Origin: Isoetes taiwanensis
Taxonomy: Eukaryota > Streptophyta > Lycopodiopsida > Isoetales > Isoetaceae
Assembly: GCA_021234155.1 (NCBI GenBank)
Contig: JAJEKV010000002.1
Location: forward strand, 40,661,841 to 40,725,840
Reading direction: 5' to 3'
Length of the DNA stretch: 64,000 bases
Under the pieces are notes generated by a model. That model saw only the letters and a list, made by a program, of their open reading frames with translations. It made no database searches and was not told the DNA's origin. Positions 11,601-21,105 of this stretch are shown piece after piece (within the stretch, counting starts at the first letter, position 1; the number at the start of each line of letters is the position of its first letter). A program made the position numbers and the translations under genes.

Positions 11601-11779
11601 TAACCGCTGTTAATAAGTTACATGCGGTGACTCAAACTTTAATAAGGGCTAGATAAAGCACCCAAAAAAGTTGTCAAAAAAGATGATGACGAAGATTCAC
11701 TGGTAGATAGCGACGAAGAAGATCATTCGAGTACATCCAGTTTGGGAGTGAGGGTGAGGATGAAAGCTCTAATGATCAA
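8678..11779 (+). pseudogene. Broken DUF7869-type transposon-associated gene
   Basis: A plus-strand gene remnant in several frames. The N-terminus (8678-9100) is Pro/Ser/Thr-rich and low-complexity. At about 9590-9720 is a block of type FTYITGGHTICQTAFKMIHA. At 9830-10046 is VCYSYFTVLWKKEFSRV, followed by a likely intron (10046-10122). At 10310-10720 are MGQKKTTLPHF, LHVVGAMVFNGK, ADPNLTITILNKIL and, after frame changes, KNKNQAL and FLIVGHTCDQIDQMFSRFSN. The set DGM(D/G)QxKTxxPH ... GHTxxxIDQxFSRxS is the signature I know from DUF7869 proteins, a repeated, transposase-like family of plants and animals. At 11290-11480 is a small chromo/BAH-like block (GMLVAVLANDDETGKPFWLA), then an acidic tail. 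The gene is divergent from the ParB/methyltransferase gene. Multiple frameshifts make it non-functional, and a copia element has inserted into its tail. Confidence 0.7.
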
Positions 11780-11784
11780 GGACT

Positions 11785-11789
11785 AAACA
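11785..11789. repeat. Left target-site duplication of copia element 1
   Basis: AAACA directly precedes the left LTR. The right flank reads GAACA, one mismatch. Confidence 0.7.
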
Positions 11790-12487
11790 TGAAGAAGTCA
11801 AACAATTACCAAGTTAAGTTCAAACAACTTAAATAGCCTATTCAAAGATAGAATTGAATAGACCATAGGTAATACTTCATTTCACAATCTCACAAATTCT
11901 TAGCATTCATCAATTCATAATGAATTTACAAAGTCACACTTCTCATGGCTTAAATATTTGTTCAAGATCATACATTAAGGTCATTAAACCAGTAAGCCAA
12001 TATATCTTATGAATATATCTCCAAACGTTCGAAATGCTACAGTGCTTTTACTATAGCCAAAGGGATTGACCAAGTTTGACTTGTCCCAGAACTTCAATTC
12101 AAATGATCGGATCTCCACCCTTTAGCACCTGCATTCAATCAAACATCAGCCGATGCAATCCCTATACTCCTTGTTTATTATTATAGCTCTGATCCGGCCG
12201 CTATGGCGGACCGATCGAGCCTGCTTCCCATAGGAATTTCATATTGGGACTTTTTGAATAAGCTTTCCCCCTTAAAAGCATTTTCGTGTCAATATCTTCT
12301 TAGGTTACTATTAATAATTTGTAACCTTGTGAACCATTGAACTTTAGCATATAAGATTGTCAACCATAACTTAGGTTAACCTTCATTTAACCTTGGCAAT
12401 TAATACTTGGCTCCATGATTCTCCCACACATATACGCAACTGCTTCTTCAAGGTTAACACATCATTATAACATGAAACTCTTCAACA
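11790..12487 (-). repeat. 3' LTR of copia element 1
   Basis: 698 bp, nearly identical to 16853-17550. It is the 3' LTR because the coding strand is minus. Confidence 0.95.
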
Positions 12488-13987
12488 TTCCCCCTTCATG
12501 TTATAATCTAAACATTGTATTAAGTCCTTTAATTCAGCATACCTCTTTTCTGACAGAGGCTTTGTAAGCAGATCTGCTAATTGATTTTTTGTGTTGACAT
12601 AGATCAACTTAACTATGTCCTTCCCAACAATTTCTCTGATAAAATGAAGCTCTAATTCTATGTGTTTTGATCTTTCATGGAATACTGGATCCTTTGTCGT
12701 GGCAATGCAGCTGGTACTATCACAGTATAGTTTAGTGGCTTGATTTTGATTGTAACCAAGTTCAATCAACAATCTTCTTTCCCAGATCACTTTCTTTGTG
12801 GCTAACACAGCAGATACATATTTAGCCTCTGCACTAGACATGGCTGTTGCATGCTGTTTTTTGCATTTCCAACTAATAGGTGCTCCTCCTATGAAAGTTA
12901 AGTATCCAGATGTAGATTTCCTTGTATCAAGATCCCCTCCCCAATCAGTAACACAGTAGGCTAACAACTGCAGATCTTCAGTGCTATAGCAAATGCCATG
13001 ATTCATTGTACCTTTTAAATATCTTAAAACACGTTTTGCTGCTATCCAATGCTCCTTCCCTGGGTCATTATTATACCTACTCAGCATGTTCACTACATAG
13101 GCTATATCTGGCCTAGTACAATTAGCCACATATGCTAGACATCCAATTAATGACATGTATGATATATTATCCATTTCTTCTCTCTCTGCTTCAGTTTTGG
13201 GACACATCCTAGCAGAAATTTTGCAACCTGGTACTATAGGTGTCTTGCTGATGTTGCATTCAGTCATTTTAAATTTGTTGAGCATTCCTTCAATCTGCCC
13301 TTTCTGAGTTAAGGTCAGAGTTCTGCTTGCCCTGTTTCTATGCACCTCTATTCCTAAGAATTTTTTTAACTTTCCAAGGTCTGACATCTTGAATTTATTT
13401 TTCAAAATGGTCTTGCAGTGCTCCAAAATATCTGTGCCATTTGCCATATTATCATCTACATAAAGTGCTATTATGCACCATTTAGCTCCTTTCTGAAATT
13501 TGTAAAGATTACCATCATTTTGTAATTTGGTAAATCCGTGCTCTCCGAGAAAAGTGTCTATACACTTATACCACTCCCTTGGGGACTGTTTAAGCCCATA
13601 TACTGCTTTGTTTAATTTCCAAACCTTCCATGTTTCTGCTTCAAACCCTGGAGGCAGCTTCATGTAAATTTCTTCTTCTAGCTTAGCATTTAAAAATGCT
13701 GTGGTCACGTCCATATGATGGATTTCCAAGTCTGCTGCATTTGCAATTGACAATAGCATCCTTATGCTATTCATTTTAACAAGTGGAGAGAAAGTTTCCT
13801 CATAATCCTGTCCATATCTCTGAGTGAATCCTTGGGCAACCAGCCTGGCCTTGAACTTGGGTGTTATTCCATCAGCTTGAGTTTTAGTCTTGAACAACCA
13901 TTTGTTCCCCACAATATTTTTACCACTTGGTCTGTCTACTACTTCATAAGTATTTGTCCTGTTAAATGATTGCATTTTCTCTTGCAT
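12482..13987 (-). CDS. Copia reverse transcriptase and RNase H (element 1)
   Basis: 501-residue frame with the RVT_2 domain. Recognisable features are NKWLFKTKTQADG, KARLVAQGFTQRYGQDYEET, HHMDVTTAFLNAKLEEEIYM, YGLKQSPREWYK and the catalytic LYVDDN. The connection domain has SLIGCLAYVANCTRPDIAY. RNase H has CVTDWGGDLDTRKSTSGY (the usual YSDADWAGD appears as YCVTDWGGD, losing the first D), SSAEAKYVSA and ERSKHIELELHFIRE. It was once continuous with the upstream integrase frame and is now separated by a frameshift near 13990. Confidence 0.95.
   Translation of the reverse strand: MQEKMQSFNRTNTYEVVDRPSGKNIVGNKWLFKTKTQADGITPKFKARLVAQGFTQRYGQDYEETFSPLVKMNSIRMLLSIANAADLEIHHMDVTTAFLNAKLEEEIYMKLPPGFEAETWKVWKLNKAVYGLKQSPREWYKCIDTFLGEHGFTKLQNDGNLYKFQKGAKWCIIALYVDDNMANGTDILEHCKTILKNKFKMSDLGKLKKFLGIEVHRNRASRTLTLTQKGQIEGMLNKFKMTECNISKTPIVPGCKISARMCPKTEAEREEMDNISYMSLIGCLAYVANCTRPDIAYVVNMLSRYNNDPGKEHWIAAKRVLRYLKGTMNHGICYSTEDLQLLAYCVTDWGGDLDTRKSTSGYLTFIGGAPISWKCKKQHATAMSSAEAKYVSAVLATKKVIWERRLLIELGYNQNQATKLYCDSTSCIATTKDPVFHERSKHIELELHFIREIVGKDIVKLIYVNTKNQLADLLTKPLSEKRYAELKDLIQCLDYNMKGEC
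12488..12498 (-). other. Polypurine tract of copia element 1
   Basis: On the minus strand this reads GAAGGGGGAA directly before the 3' LTR, the primer site for plus-strand DNA synthesis. Confidence 0.8.
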
Positions 13988-13992
13988 TGCTT

Positions 13993-15180
13993 CTACCCAG
14001 TTTTTGGTATCTGTGAGGATATTGCTTCATCATAGGTTTTGGGCACTGAAATATCTAAATGCATCAATATTTCAAATAGGCCAAGTATCTCACCTTCTTG
14101 TTCTTCGAGTCTTTTGCTCTTGCCCAAGTTATCCCTTCCAAATGCTTCCAAATTTTCTTCAGTTTCACCTCGGAGTATCTCTGCTTCAGTTCTTTTTCTT
14201 CTCCTTATGACTTTAGGTTGGCTTTCATCTTGCTGATCAGCTAGATCTTCTGACTGCACATTTTCAAAGTCCACATTGTTAGAATCAGTTAGCATTTGTT
14301 TTGTTTCAATATCTTCATCTTCATCACTGTCCACTATATTTGCAGGTTCAGCTTGCTCCTTTTGAACATTTGTTTCTTCTGCTACCTGACATTTAGTGGT
14401 CTGATCTTGATTGTTGATCTTAGATAACACCCTGTAATACTGCTCCTCATCAAATAAAACATCTCTGCTAATTATGATTTTTCTTTTGCTTGAATCATAC
14501 AACCTATAGGTCTTAGATTCTTGATCATAACTAACCAGGTAGGTTATATATGCTTTGTCATCAAGTTTCTTTCTCAACTCATCAGGCACATGCACAAATG
14601 CCAAACATCCATAGGCTTTAAGCCTTTCATAATCTGGCACTTTACCTGACCACAATGTCATAGGAATTTCTCCTTTAATACTTATAGATGGTACCATGTT
14701 TTGAACATACACTGCTGCCTTGACTGTCTCTTCCCAAAGAAAATTTGGCAACCCTGAATATTTGAGCATACTTCTTACTGCATTGAGAATTGTTCTATTT
14801 TTCCTTTCAGCAATTCCATTTTGCTGAGGTGAAAATCTACATGTCAGTTGTCTTTTGATGCCATGCTTATTGCAATAACTCTTGAATTCATTTGACATGA
14901 ACTCACCTCCCCTATCTGACCTCAAGCATTTGATTTTTCTCCCTGTTTCAACCTGCACCTCATTTGCAAAGATTTTGAATGCCTCCAATGGTAAATCCTT
15001 TGTCCTTAAGCAGTATACCTTAGTAATTCTACTATAATCATCAATAAAGGTCATGAAATACCTCTTTCCTGAAAGACTGGTCATATTCAGTGGTCCACAC
15101 AAATCTGTATGTATCAAATCTAATTTATTTTTTGCTCTCTTCACTGATTTCTTGAAAGGGAGTTTAGTATGCTTTCCCAA
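13993..15180 (-). CDS. Copia integrase core (element 1)
   Basis: 395 residues covering the rve integrase core: DLIHTDLCGPLN, YFMTFIDDYSR, CLRSDRGGEFMSNEF and TCRFSPQQNGIAERKNRTI, giving the D, D and E catalytic residues. It continues into the variable acidic linker before reverse transcriptase. It is out of frame with the gag-pre-integrase block upstream (break near 15180-15231). Confidence 0.93.
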   Translation of the reverse strand: MGKHTKLPFKKSVKRAKNKLDLIHTDLCGPLNMTSLSGKRYFMTFIDDYSRITKVYCLRTKDLPLEAFKIFANEVQVETGRKIKCLRSDRGGEFMSNEFKSYCNKHGIKRQLTCRFSPQQNGIAERKNRTILNAVRSMLKYSGLPNFLWEETVKAAVYVQNMVPSISIKGEIPMTLWSGKVPDYERLKAYGCLAFVHVPDELRKKLDDKAYITYLVSYDQESKTYRLYDSSKRKIIISRDVLFDEEQYYRVLSKINNQDQTTKCQVAEETNVQKEQAEPANIVDSDEDEDIETKQMLTDSNNVDFENVQSEDLADQQDESQPKVIRRRKRTEAEILRGETEENLEAFGRDNLGKSKRLEEQEGEILGLFEILMHLDISVPKTYDEAISSQIPKTG

Positions 15181-15230
15181 AATGCATCCAATACATTTGA
15201 ATTTCTCATCATTGGCAGCAATGCCTTTAA

Positions 15231-16000
15231 TTAATCTTTACACTCAATTAATCCCTTCTTCAACATGAGTTGCACAGTTTTGGAATTTACATGACACATC
15301 CTCTCATGCCATGTTTTTAAGTTGGTACAAGTCACAAGATTTATACTTGAAGCATAGTGATTTAAATATAATTCAAACAGATTGCCAACCCTTTTACCAA
15401 CAAACTTTAATATATTATTGAAGAACACTTTACATTGCAATCTCTCAAATAGAACTTTATATCCAAGATCCACTAGCTGGCATACTGAAATCAGATTTCT
15501 AACTAGGCCTGGCACACAAAGAACATTTTCTAGTTTAACTACCTTCCCTTCAAGATCATAAAGTTCGAGCATTCCTGTGTCCTTGATTTCTTGCAAATTC
15601 CCATTTCCTAGTTGCACATGTCCCCTTGACACCTTTTCGCAATCCTTAAGCAATTTTGAAGATGATGTCACTGTCCTCTCAGCTCCTGAATCTATAATTA
15701 TCATATTATGATCATTTGCATCATGCATTAAATGACATAATTTAGCATAGCTTACCTCATCATCTTCATTCTGCTCGTCCTCTTCACTTCGAGTTTCTTG
15801 AGTTAAGTTCAAAGTTGGATTGTCTTTTGAACTCCCCTTTCCACTTTGAGCAAATGTTCCCTTGCTTCCCCTGCCTCTATTTTTCCCTTTTGAATTCTGC
15901 CCTCTTGGACTGGGACAGCTTGAAGCAAAGTGCCCCTTGCCATCACAGTTATAACATATAATTTCCTTTCCTGCCTTTGGACAATCTGCCTTTAAATGGC
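15231..16000 (-). CDS. Copia zinc knuckle, protease and pre-integrase region (element 1)
   Basis: The strand just upstream of 15812 encodes Cys-rich CCHC knuckles (CYNC..GHF). The open frame 15812-15231 then has the aspartic protease motif IIDSGAERTVTSS, a copia variant of DSGA, and the gag-pre-integrase HxxxC region (TWHERMCHVNSKTVQ). Frameshifts at both ends separate it from gag and integrase. Confidence 0.88.
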
Positions 16001-16822
16001 CATAGGCATTACAATTGTAACATGGTCCAACCTTATCCCTGCCAGCCTGTTAAATCCTTTCTTCTCTTTGTGTTTCCCTGCATAGAGTACTTCAGTAGTT
16101 GAATCATCTTCCTCTTGACCAATCTGCCTCTCCTCAAACTCTGTTCTTATCATTTGTATGGCATGTTCTTTTGTTCTAGCTATATTTCTTAGCAGGGTAG
16201 CCAAATAGGCATTGTGAGACACAGCTCTAGAGATAGCCAGCAGTTGATACTGCTCATTCAATATGACTCCAGCACCCTCCAAGTCAGCTACAATGAAATC
16301 AAAATTTTCAAGGAATTCAGTTATGTTGTCCTTGTCATGCAATTTTAACTTCCTCGACTGTTTTTCTAAAACATCTATCTGTGAAGATGTTTTAGCTTCA
16401 TAGTTCTTAACCATGTAAGACCACATTTCACTAGGGCTTAGCCCTCTGAGTTTAAGCTTAATAACAGGTCCCACTTTACAGCAAATAATGGCTTGAGCCT
16501 CTTTGATTTTAATTACTTCATCTGACTGTACCTTTGAAGTAACGGTTGGCCCTGCACTTTCTCTAGCCACACTTGTTTCAGCAACTCCACCAGCTGTGGA
16601 ATCCCCAGCACTAGAGCTTGAAGTAGCTCCACCTACACTTGTTGACCCTGTACTAACATTGGTGTTAGACTGCCTGCTTGCATTTGGATCAACTAAATAC
16701 CACAAATTCTCAAACTCCAGGACTTCCTGGATACTTTGTTTCCAGACTTGGAAACCACTTTCTCCCTTGAACACTTCAATGGCATTGAGCAAATTTGCTC
16801 CAAATCTGCTAGACATGATTGC
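15992..16822 (-). CDS. Copia Gag (element 1)
   Basis: Gag starting at MSSRFGANLLNAIEVFKGE. It has the Gag_pre motif FQVWKQSIQEVLE and the conserved UBN2-type block (LRGLSPSEMWSYMVKNYE, LKLHDKDNITEFLENFD). An upstream in-frame ATG at 16864 lies in the LTR, so I prefer the internal start. The frame shifts near 16000 just before the first zinc knuckle. Confidence 0.9.
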   Translation of the reverse strand, partial: AIMSSRFGANLLNAIEVFKGESGFQVWKQSIQEVLEFENLWYLVDPNASRQSNTNVSTGSTSVGGATSSSSAGDSTAGGVAETSVARESAGPTVTSKVQSDEVIKIKEAQAIICCKVGPVIKLKLRGLSPSEMWSYMVKNYEAKTSSQIDVLEKQSRKLKLHDKDNITEFLENFDFIVADLEGAGVILNEQYQLLAISRAVSHNAYLATLLRNIARTKEHAIQMIRTEFEERQIGQEEDDSTTEVLYAGKHKEKKGFNRLAGIRLDHVTIVMPMAI

Positions 16823-16839
16823 TTTTCCCTGGATCTGTA

Positions 16840-16851
16840 GCTCTGATACCA
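16840..16851 (-). other. Primer binding site of copia element 1
   Basis: Minus strand TGGTATCAGAGC, the complement of the initiator tRNA-Met 3' end typical of plant copia, directly inside the 5' LTR. Confidence 0.92.
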
Positions 16852-16852
16852 A

Positions 16853-17550
16853 TGAAGAAGTCAAACAATTACCAAGTTAAGTTCAAACAACTTAAATAGC
16901 CTATTCAAAGATAGAATTGAATAGACCATAGGTAATACTTCATTTCACAATCTCACAAATTCTTAGCATTCATCAATTCATAATGAATTTCACAAAGTCA
17001 CACTTCTCATGGCTTAAATATTTGTTCATGATCATACATTAAGGTCATTAAACCATTAAGCCAATATATCTTATGAATATATCTCCAAACCTTCGAAATG
17101 CTACAGTGCTTTTACTGTAGCCAAGGGATTGACCAAGTTTGACTTGTCCCAGAACTTCAATTCAAATGATCGGATCCCCACCCTTTAGCACCTGCATTCA
17201 ATCAAACATCAGCCGATGCAATCCCTATACTCCTTGTTTATTATTATAGCTCAGATCCAACCGCTATGGCGGACCGATTGAGCCTGCTTCCCATAGGAAT
17301 TCCATATTGGGACTTTTTGAATAAGCTTTCCCCCTTAAAAGCATTTTCGTGTCAATATCTTCTTAGGTTACTATTAATAATTTGTAATCTTGTGAACCAT
17401 TGAACTTTAGCATATAAGATTGTCAACCATAACTTAGGTTAACTTTCATTTAACCTTGGCAATTAATACTTGGCTCCATGATTCTCCCACACATATATGC
17501 AACTGCTTCTTCAAGGTTAACACATCATTATAACATGAAACTCTTCAACA
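16853..17550 (-). repeat. 5' LTR of copia element 1
   Basis: 698 bp, matched to 11790-12487. It is followed on the plus strand by GAACA, the right target-site copy. Confidence 0.95.
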
Positions 17551-18240
17551 GAACAGTTAGAGGATGACATACATCCTGATATTACTGCAAAATGTAAGTT
17601 CATCCGATAAGATAAACATGTAAATAAGAAAAAGTGCCGGTGATGAGGCTATGTCAAAATGTGTTATATTTTTTACAACTTTGTTTATAATTTTGTAAAG
17701 GTTTCAGAAGCTTTGAATGCAACACCTTTTTATCACTCTAGTGCCCTTGCTATTTTTTTCATTGTCTATTTCTTTCTAGTCTTCAAATATGTAACTATTT
17801 CTCATTCCAAACTAGGGGGCTAAAATGGGCTATTAAATATTTTTTGCATGGAAGCTATGTTCAATCAACCCCTCAAAAAGGGTACTTAAATTGCTCAAAT
17901 TGTCATATTTGTCACGAACAGATCTTGAAAATACTTTTTAAGGGAATCTTTCAAAGATTCCCTTTAAAGTGCGTTTGGGGCAAATAACTGCATTTTAATT
18001 TAAATTGTTTTTCATATACATTGTACAAATGTTGAGAAATAACGAAAATTTTAATTTATTAAGTTTTCTGTCTAACATTATCACATTTTGCCATGATCAC
18101 TATCCAACATTAGCATTGTCACATTTTTCCATAGATGACACATTTCAAACAATTGCTATTCACAACATGAGTACCTCAATTTACTTGGAGCAAGTACAAA
18201 AAGCCTTCTTGTCTCGGCACTGGGGGTGAAGTCCATGGTT
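17551..18240. other. Remaining tail of the DUF7869 locus and non-coding DNA
   Basis: The first 45 bases encode an acidic stretch (EQLEDDIHPDITAK) that plausibly continues the acidic tail interrupted at 11789. The rest is AT-rich with no recognisable gene. A right boundary for the host element could not be found. Confidence 0.45.
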
Positions 18241-18466
18241 TCATATCAGATCTTTATTGCAGGAGATAAGTTTCTTACCCCTTGATTGGCATATTGTCTA
18301 CTTTTAGAAGATGGTCACTATGGACGATGCTCGTCTCCCTAGCCTGGTTTATCCTGTGGCAATGGGGCCATAATGCCTCAAGGCCTGTTGGAAGGAAAAG
18401 CGAGCTCAGTAGCTTGCCAAATGAAATGTGCAAGAGCACAGATGCAAGCATAGGCATATCGCTACA

Positions 18467-18481
18467 ACTTGAGGCAGTACC
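18467..18481. repeat. 15-bp target-site duplication, left copy
   Basis: ACTTGAGGCAGTACC, repeated exactly at 20465-20479. It abuts the poly(T) stretch that begins the retroposed unit. Confidence 0.93.
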
Positions 18482-20464
18482 CTTTTTTTTCTTTTTTTGA
18501 AGGACGTCAGACTTTATTAATAACACTCCATCATAATACATAATACAATGCAGAGACAGGAATAAAAAACCCAGTGGATAATTAGATCCAACTGAGCAGG
18601 ACCACCCATCTAAGCATGACAATATAATGCAATCCACACTATTTTCCTCTCCTACAAAAAGAAGAATAATATATAATCATATTTTTAGAAAAGTTACTTT
18701 AACTAGGTCGAACTTCCGCCCCATAGAATCATTAACAGCTTGACCTGCGTGTCTCAATGCCACTGAATCAGGGACATCCACTGTAGCAGATATTGGAGCT
18801 ACAAAGTGAACTAATGCAGATTGAGGAGCCGAGCTATTTTTGCGACGTGCAAGCTTCTTCAGGCGTGAAGTAGATCATTTTTCTTCCAATAATTATTGCT
18901 TGTGAGCAATATCCTAAAGACGAGAGTGCTAATCCTCATTAAGAGGGTCTACTGATATAGACTGAGATGGAGATGCACTAGAAGAAGGCGATGGTGCAAA
19001 AATAGCTTGAGAAGAAGGCACAAGGGCTGGTAATATTGGCGAATTAACTAGTGCAGAGGCAGGTAAGGAAGAAGATGATACAACACGACATTCAAGTGAA
19101 GTGGATGCTATGTGACATGGGATAGGAGCAGTTGGGGAGGTAGAGACAAAAGTATGCCTAGACCTGTAAGTAGTGGAAGCCTCAACTTTGGGAAACATCT
19201 TGGCAAGCTCTGGACGTAGTTTGTATTTGAAAAAAAGTGGGCCACTTTTGACCACTACTGACAGAGGAGTAGAAATACAAGTAGGAAGAGATACACAAAT
19301 TCGAGGACTATTAACAATAGAATGGGCAAGATGCGAACCCAATCCATTGGCAAATAGCAATCATAAAATCAGACACTTGCAATTCTAGTGGAAAATCCTC
19401 TAAGGCAAGCCAGCAATGCATGTGCAATGCATCAGACTTACTTGGCAAGAATCCAGGAGAATAAACCTGATATAGAAGATAATGTCCCCAAAGAGGATCA
19501 ACACCACGCTCCACAAGCTTGTCAACTGCAAGTGAAGAGTCAAATATAAACAGGAAGAAATTATTATCTTTATCCAACACTTTTAGAGACGCATAATGAG
19601 GGAGACCCAGTCTCTGAAGGTGAGTTAGAGCCTGAGATCCAAAAACTGTCCAGTGAAATGGCAAACAACTGCATGAGACACAAGGTTCTGAACACACTGC
19701 AAATGAGCATTATGATCAACTTCAACAACTGGTAGGCCAGCCTGTGTAAAAGCATTTGAACACTGCTATGCCTCATAGAATACACCCTCAGGAGGCAATT
19801 GAACATCTATACGGTCCTTGTAACTCATTTACATATGAGCTCAATTCTTTCTTATTATTCTGTAACATAATATTCAGTGCAGCAGAGACACGAGCAGATT
19901 GCACGCTGGATGTCAATTCACGTTTGATCCAATCGCTAAATCGTATAGAAGGCACTCTAGCCACATCATCAGAAAAACCCCAAGGAGCAGAAGGAGCAGA
20001 CACACGCCCAACAAAAGTAGACAAAAAAGAATCAGAAGCAACAGTAGAAGTATTTACAGTGGTCTCTACTTGAGAAGTAGACAAAGGTGCAGATTCAGAA
20101 AGAGGGGTAAAGTGTTGCAAGCTTGTACTCATATTAACAAGAGAAGGGTCAAAAGCAACAGGATTCAGGCGAGAATTATGGGGTAAATTACGAAGCGATA
20201 AAGGAGAATTCATATCATGAGCAAAAGAAGAAGCAGAAACACCACTTACCACTTTCTTAGCTGACGAATGTGTTCCGGAAGCTGGCAAACTAGGGTTTGC
20301 CATGGTAGCTGAAATCTGTAAACTCCAAATCTGGCCCAGATAGACACACAACAAAACTATATGATTTATATACCGATGGAAAGCTCACATGTCTAGCTTT
20401 CCAATGCACTAAAAAACACCTGAATCTGACACTCGAGCCAGAAGTTATGAAGAAAACTGCGTCC
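18482..20464 (-). mobile_element. Retroposed polyadenylated unit carrying a DUF4283-like gene
   Basis: On the minus strand the unit ends TTATTAATAAAGTCTGACG..., with an AATAAA signal about 15 bases before an A-rich tail (plus-strand poly-T at 18483-18500). An exact 15-bp direct repeat brackets it. These are hallmarks of L1-type target-primed insertion of an mRNA. It sits inside an older LINE fragment. Its 5' UTR starts near 20464 and a candidate ATG is at 20300. Confidence 0.88.
18929..20300 (-). pseudogene. DUF4283-like ORF1-type protein, frameshifted
   Basis: Read from MANPSLPASGTHSSAKK at 20300. A Ser/Pro-rich N-terminus is followed by VARVPSIRFSDWIKRELTSS. In a second frame (19697-19311) come HYASLKVLDKDNNFFLFIF, LVERGVDPLWGHYLLY and WLALEDFPLELQ, the layout of DUF4283 domains in LINE ORF1 and related plant nucleic-acid-binding proteins. 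Then come NSPRICVSLP and an Ala/Ser/Pro tail to 18929. At least three frameshifts are needed. The usual zinc knuckle is not visible. It could be ORF1 of a LINE or a captured host transcript. Confidence 0.6.
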
Positions 20465-20479
20465 ACTTGAGGCAGTACC
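20465..20479. repeat. 15-bp target-site duplication, right copy
   Basis: Exact copy of 18467-18481. Confidence 0.93.
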
Positions 20480-21105
20480 TTGATGCTTGCTTCCTTAGCA
20501 ACCTCTGGGATGCCAACACTCTTGAACAAGCCAAGACAACACATTAGCAGTGCCACATAAACCCCATGATAGAATGGGGCCCGCAATGCTACTTGCGTAC
20601 CATCTGCCTAGGGAAGGGCGCAGACTCATTTATTGCCTCGATTTGCACAGGTGCATAACAATCGAGACTGGTAGATGGACTGGGGAGCCACGACAGGATA
20701 GGATTTGTCGATGTTGCCAAATGGGAGCCATTGAGGACAAATGCCATACCCTATAGGGCTGTCCAGCATTTGATCAAATTCGGGCACAGTATGTTAAGTT
20801 GGTTAAGCCTGGCCAACCGCTACGTGTGATACTAAGCATGGCTTCAGTACAGATGCTGGGGTCATATCTTCATGATCAGGAGGTCATGGATGGGCAGGAT
20901 CAACTATCTTCCCGGATGTATGTCTGTTACACGACATGCGTCTTTGTACAATTTGACAACACTCTTATTACTGCCAAGATATTTTCGTCAAGAACCTTTT
21001 GGGGCGAGGATTTTTTAACTCGGACAGTAATAAGACTGTTGTGCTCTCTTTTTGGGTCCCATGAGCTGATTGGTCTCTGTCGATGATAAAAACTCTATTC
21101 TATTT

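Larger units (their letters stand above)
11790..17550 (-). mobile_element. Full-length Ty1/copia LTR retrotransposon (element 1)
   Basis: Two 698-bp LTRs (11790-12487 and 16853-17550) in direct orientation flank a minus-strand gag-pol. In element orientation the LTRs start TGTTGAAGAG and end CTTCTTCA. The primer binding site matches initiator tRNA-Met and the polypurine tract is G-rich. The order gag, protease, integrase, reverse transcriptase, RNase H is that of copia. The LTRs differ at only a scatter of positions, so insertion is fairly recent. The coding region has frameshifts near 16000, 15230 and 13990. It lies inside the acidic tail of the DUF7869 remnant. Confidence 0.96.
18240..21105 (+). 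mobile_element. LINE 3' fragment, interrupted by a retroposed transcript
   Basis: The parts outside 18482-20464 read as one degenerate plus-strand non-LTR retrotransposon 3' end. At 20600-20756 is a reverse-transcriptase-linked zinc-binding block with HLPREGRRL, ITIETGRWTGEPRQDRICRC and CQMGAIEDKCH, then AFDQIRAQY. This pattern (IETGRW ... R.C..C..G.IEDE.H) is common at LINE C-termini. The element ends in ATAAAAACTCTATTCTATT, an ATTCT-type tail. Reverse transcriptase itself is not visible, so it is 5'-truncated. Confidence 0.6.

Noticed and set aside
16503-16880. 125-residue plus-strand frame opposite copia gag
   Set aside because: Antisense shadow of Gag with no domain of its own. The same holds for frames opposite the other Gag copies (55648-55929, 62368-62649, 63229-63468).
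20800-21086. Independent protein-coding gene
   Set aside because: The frame is the degenerate continuation of the LINE zinc-domain block and ends at its tail.
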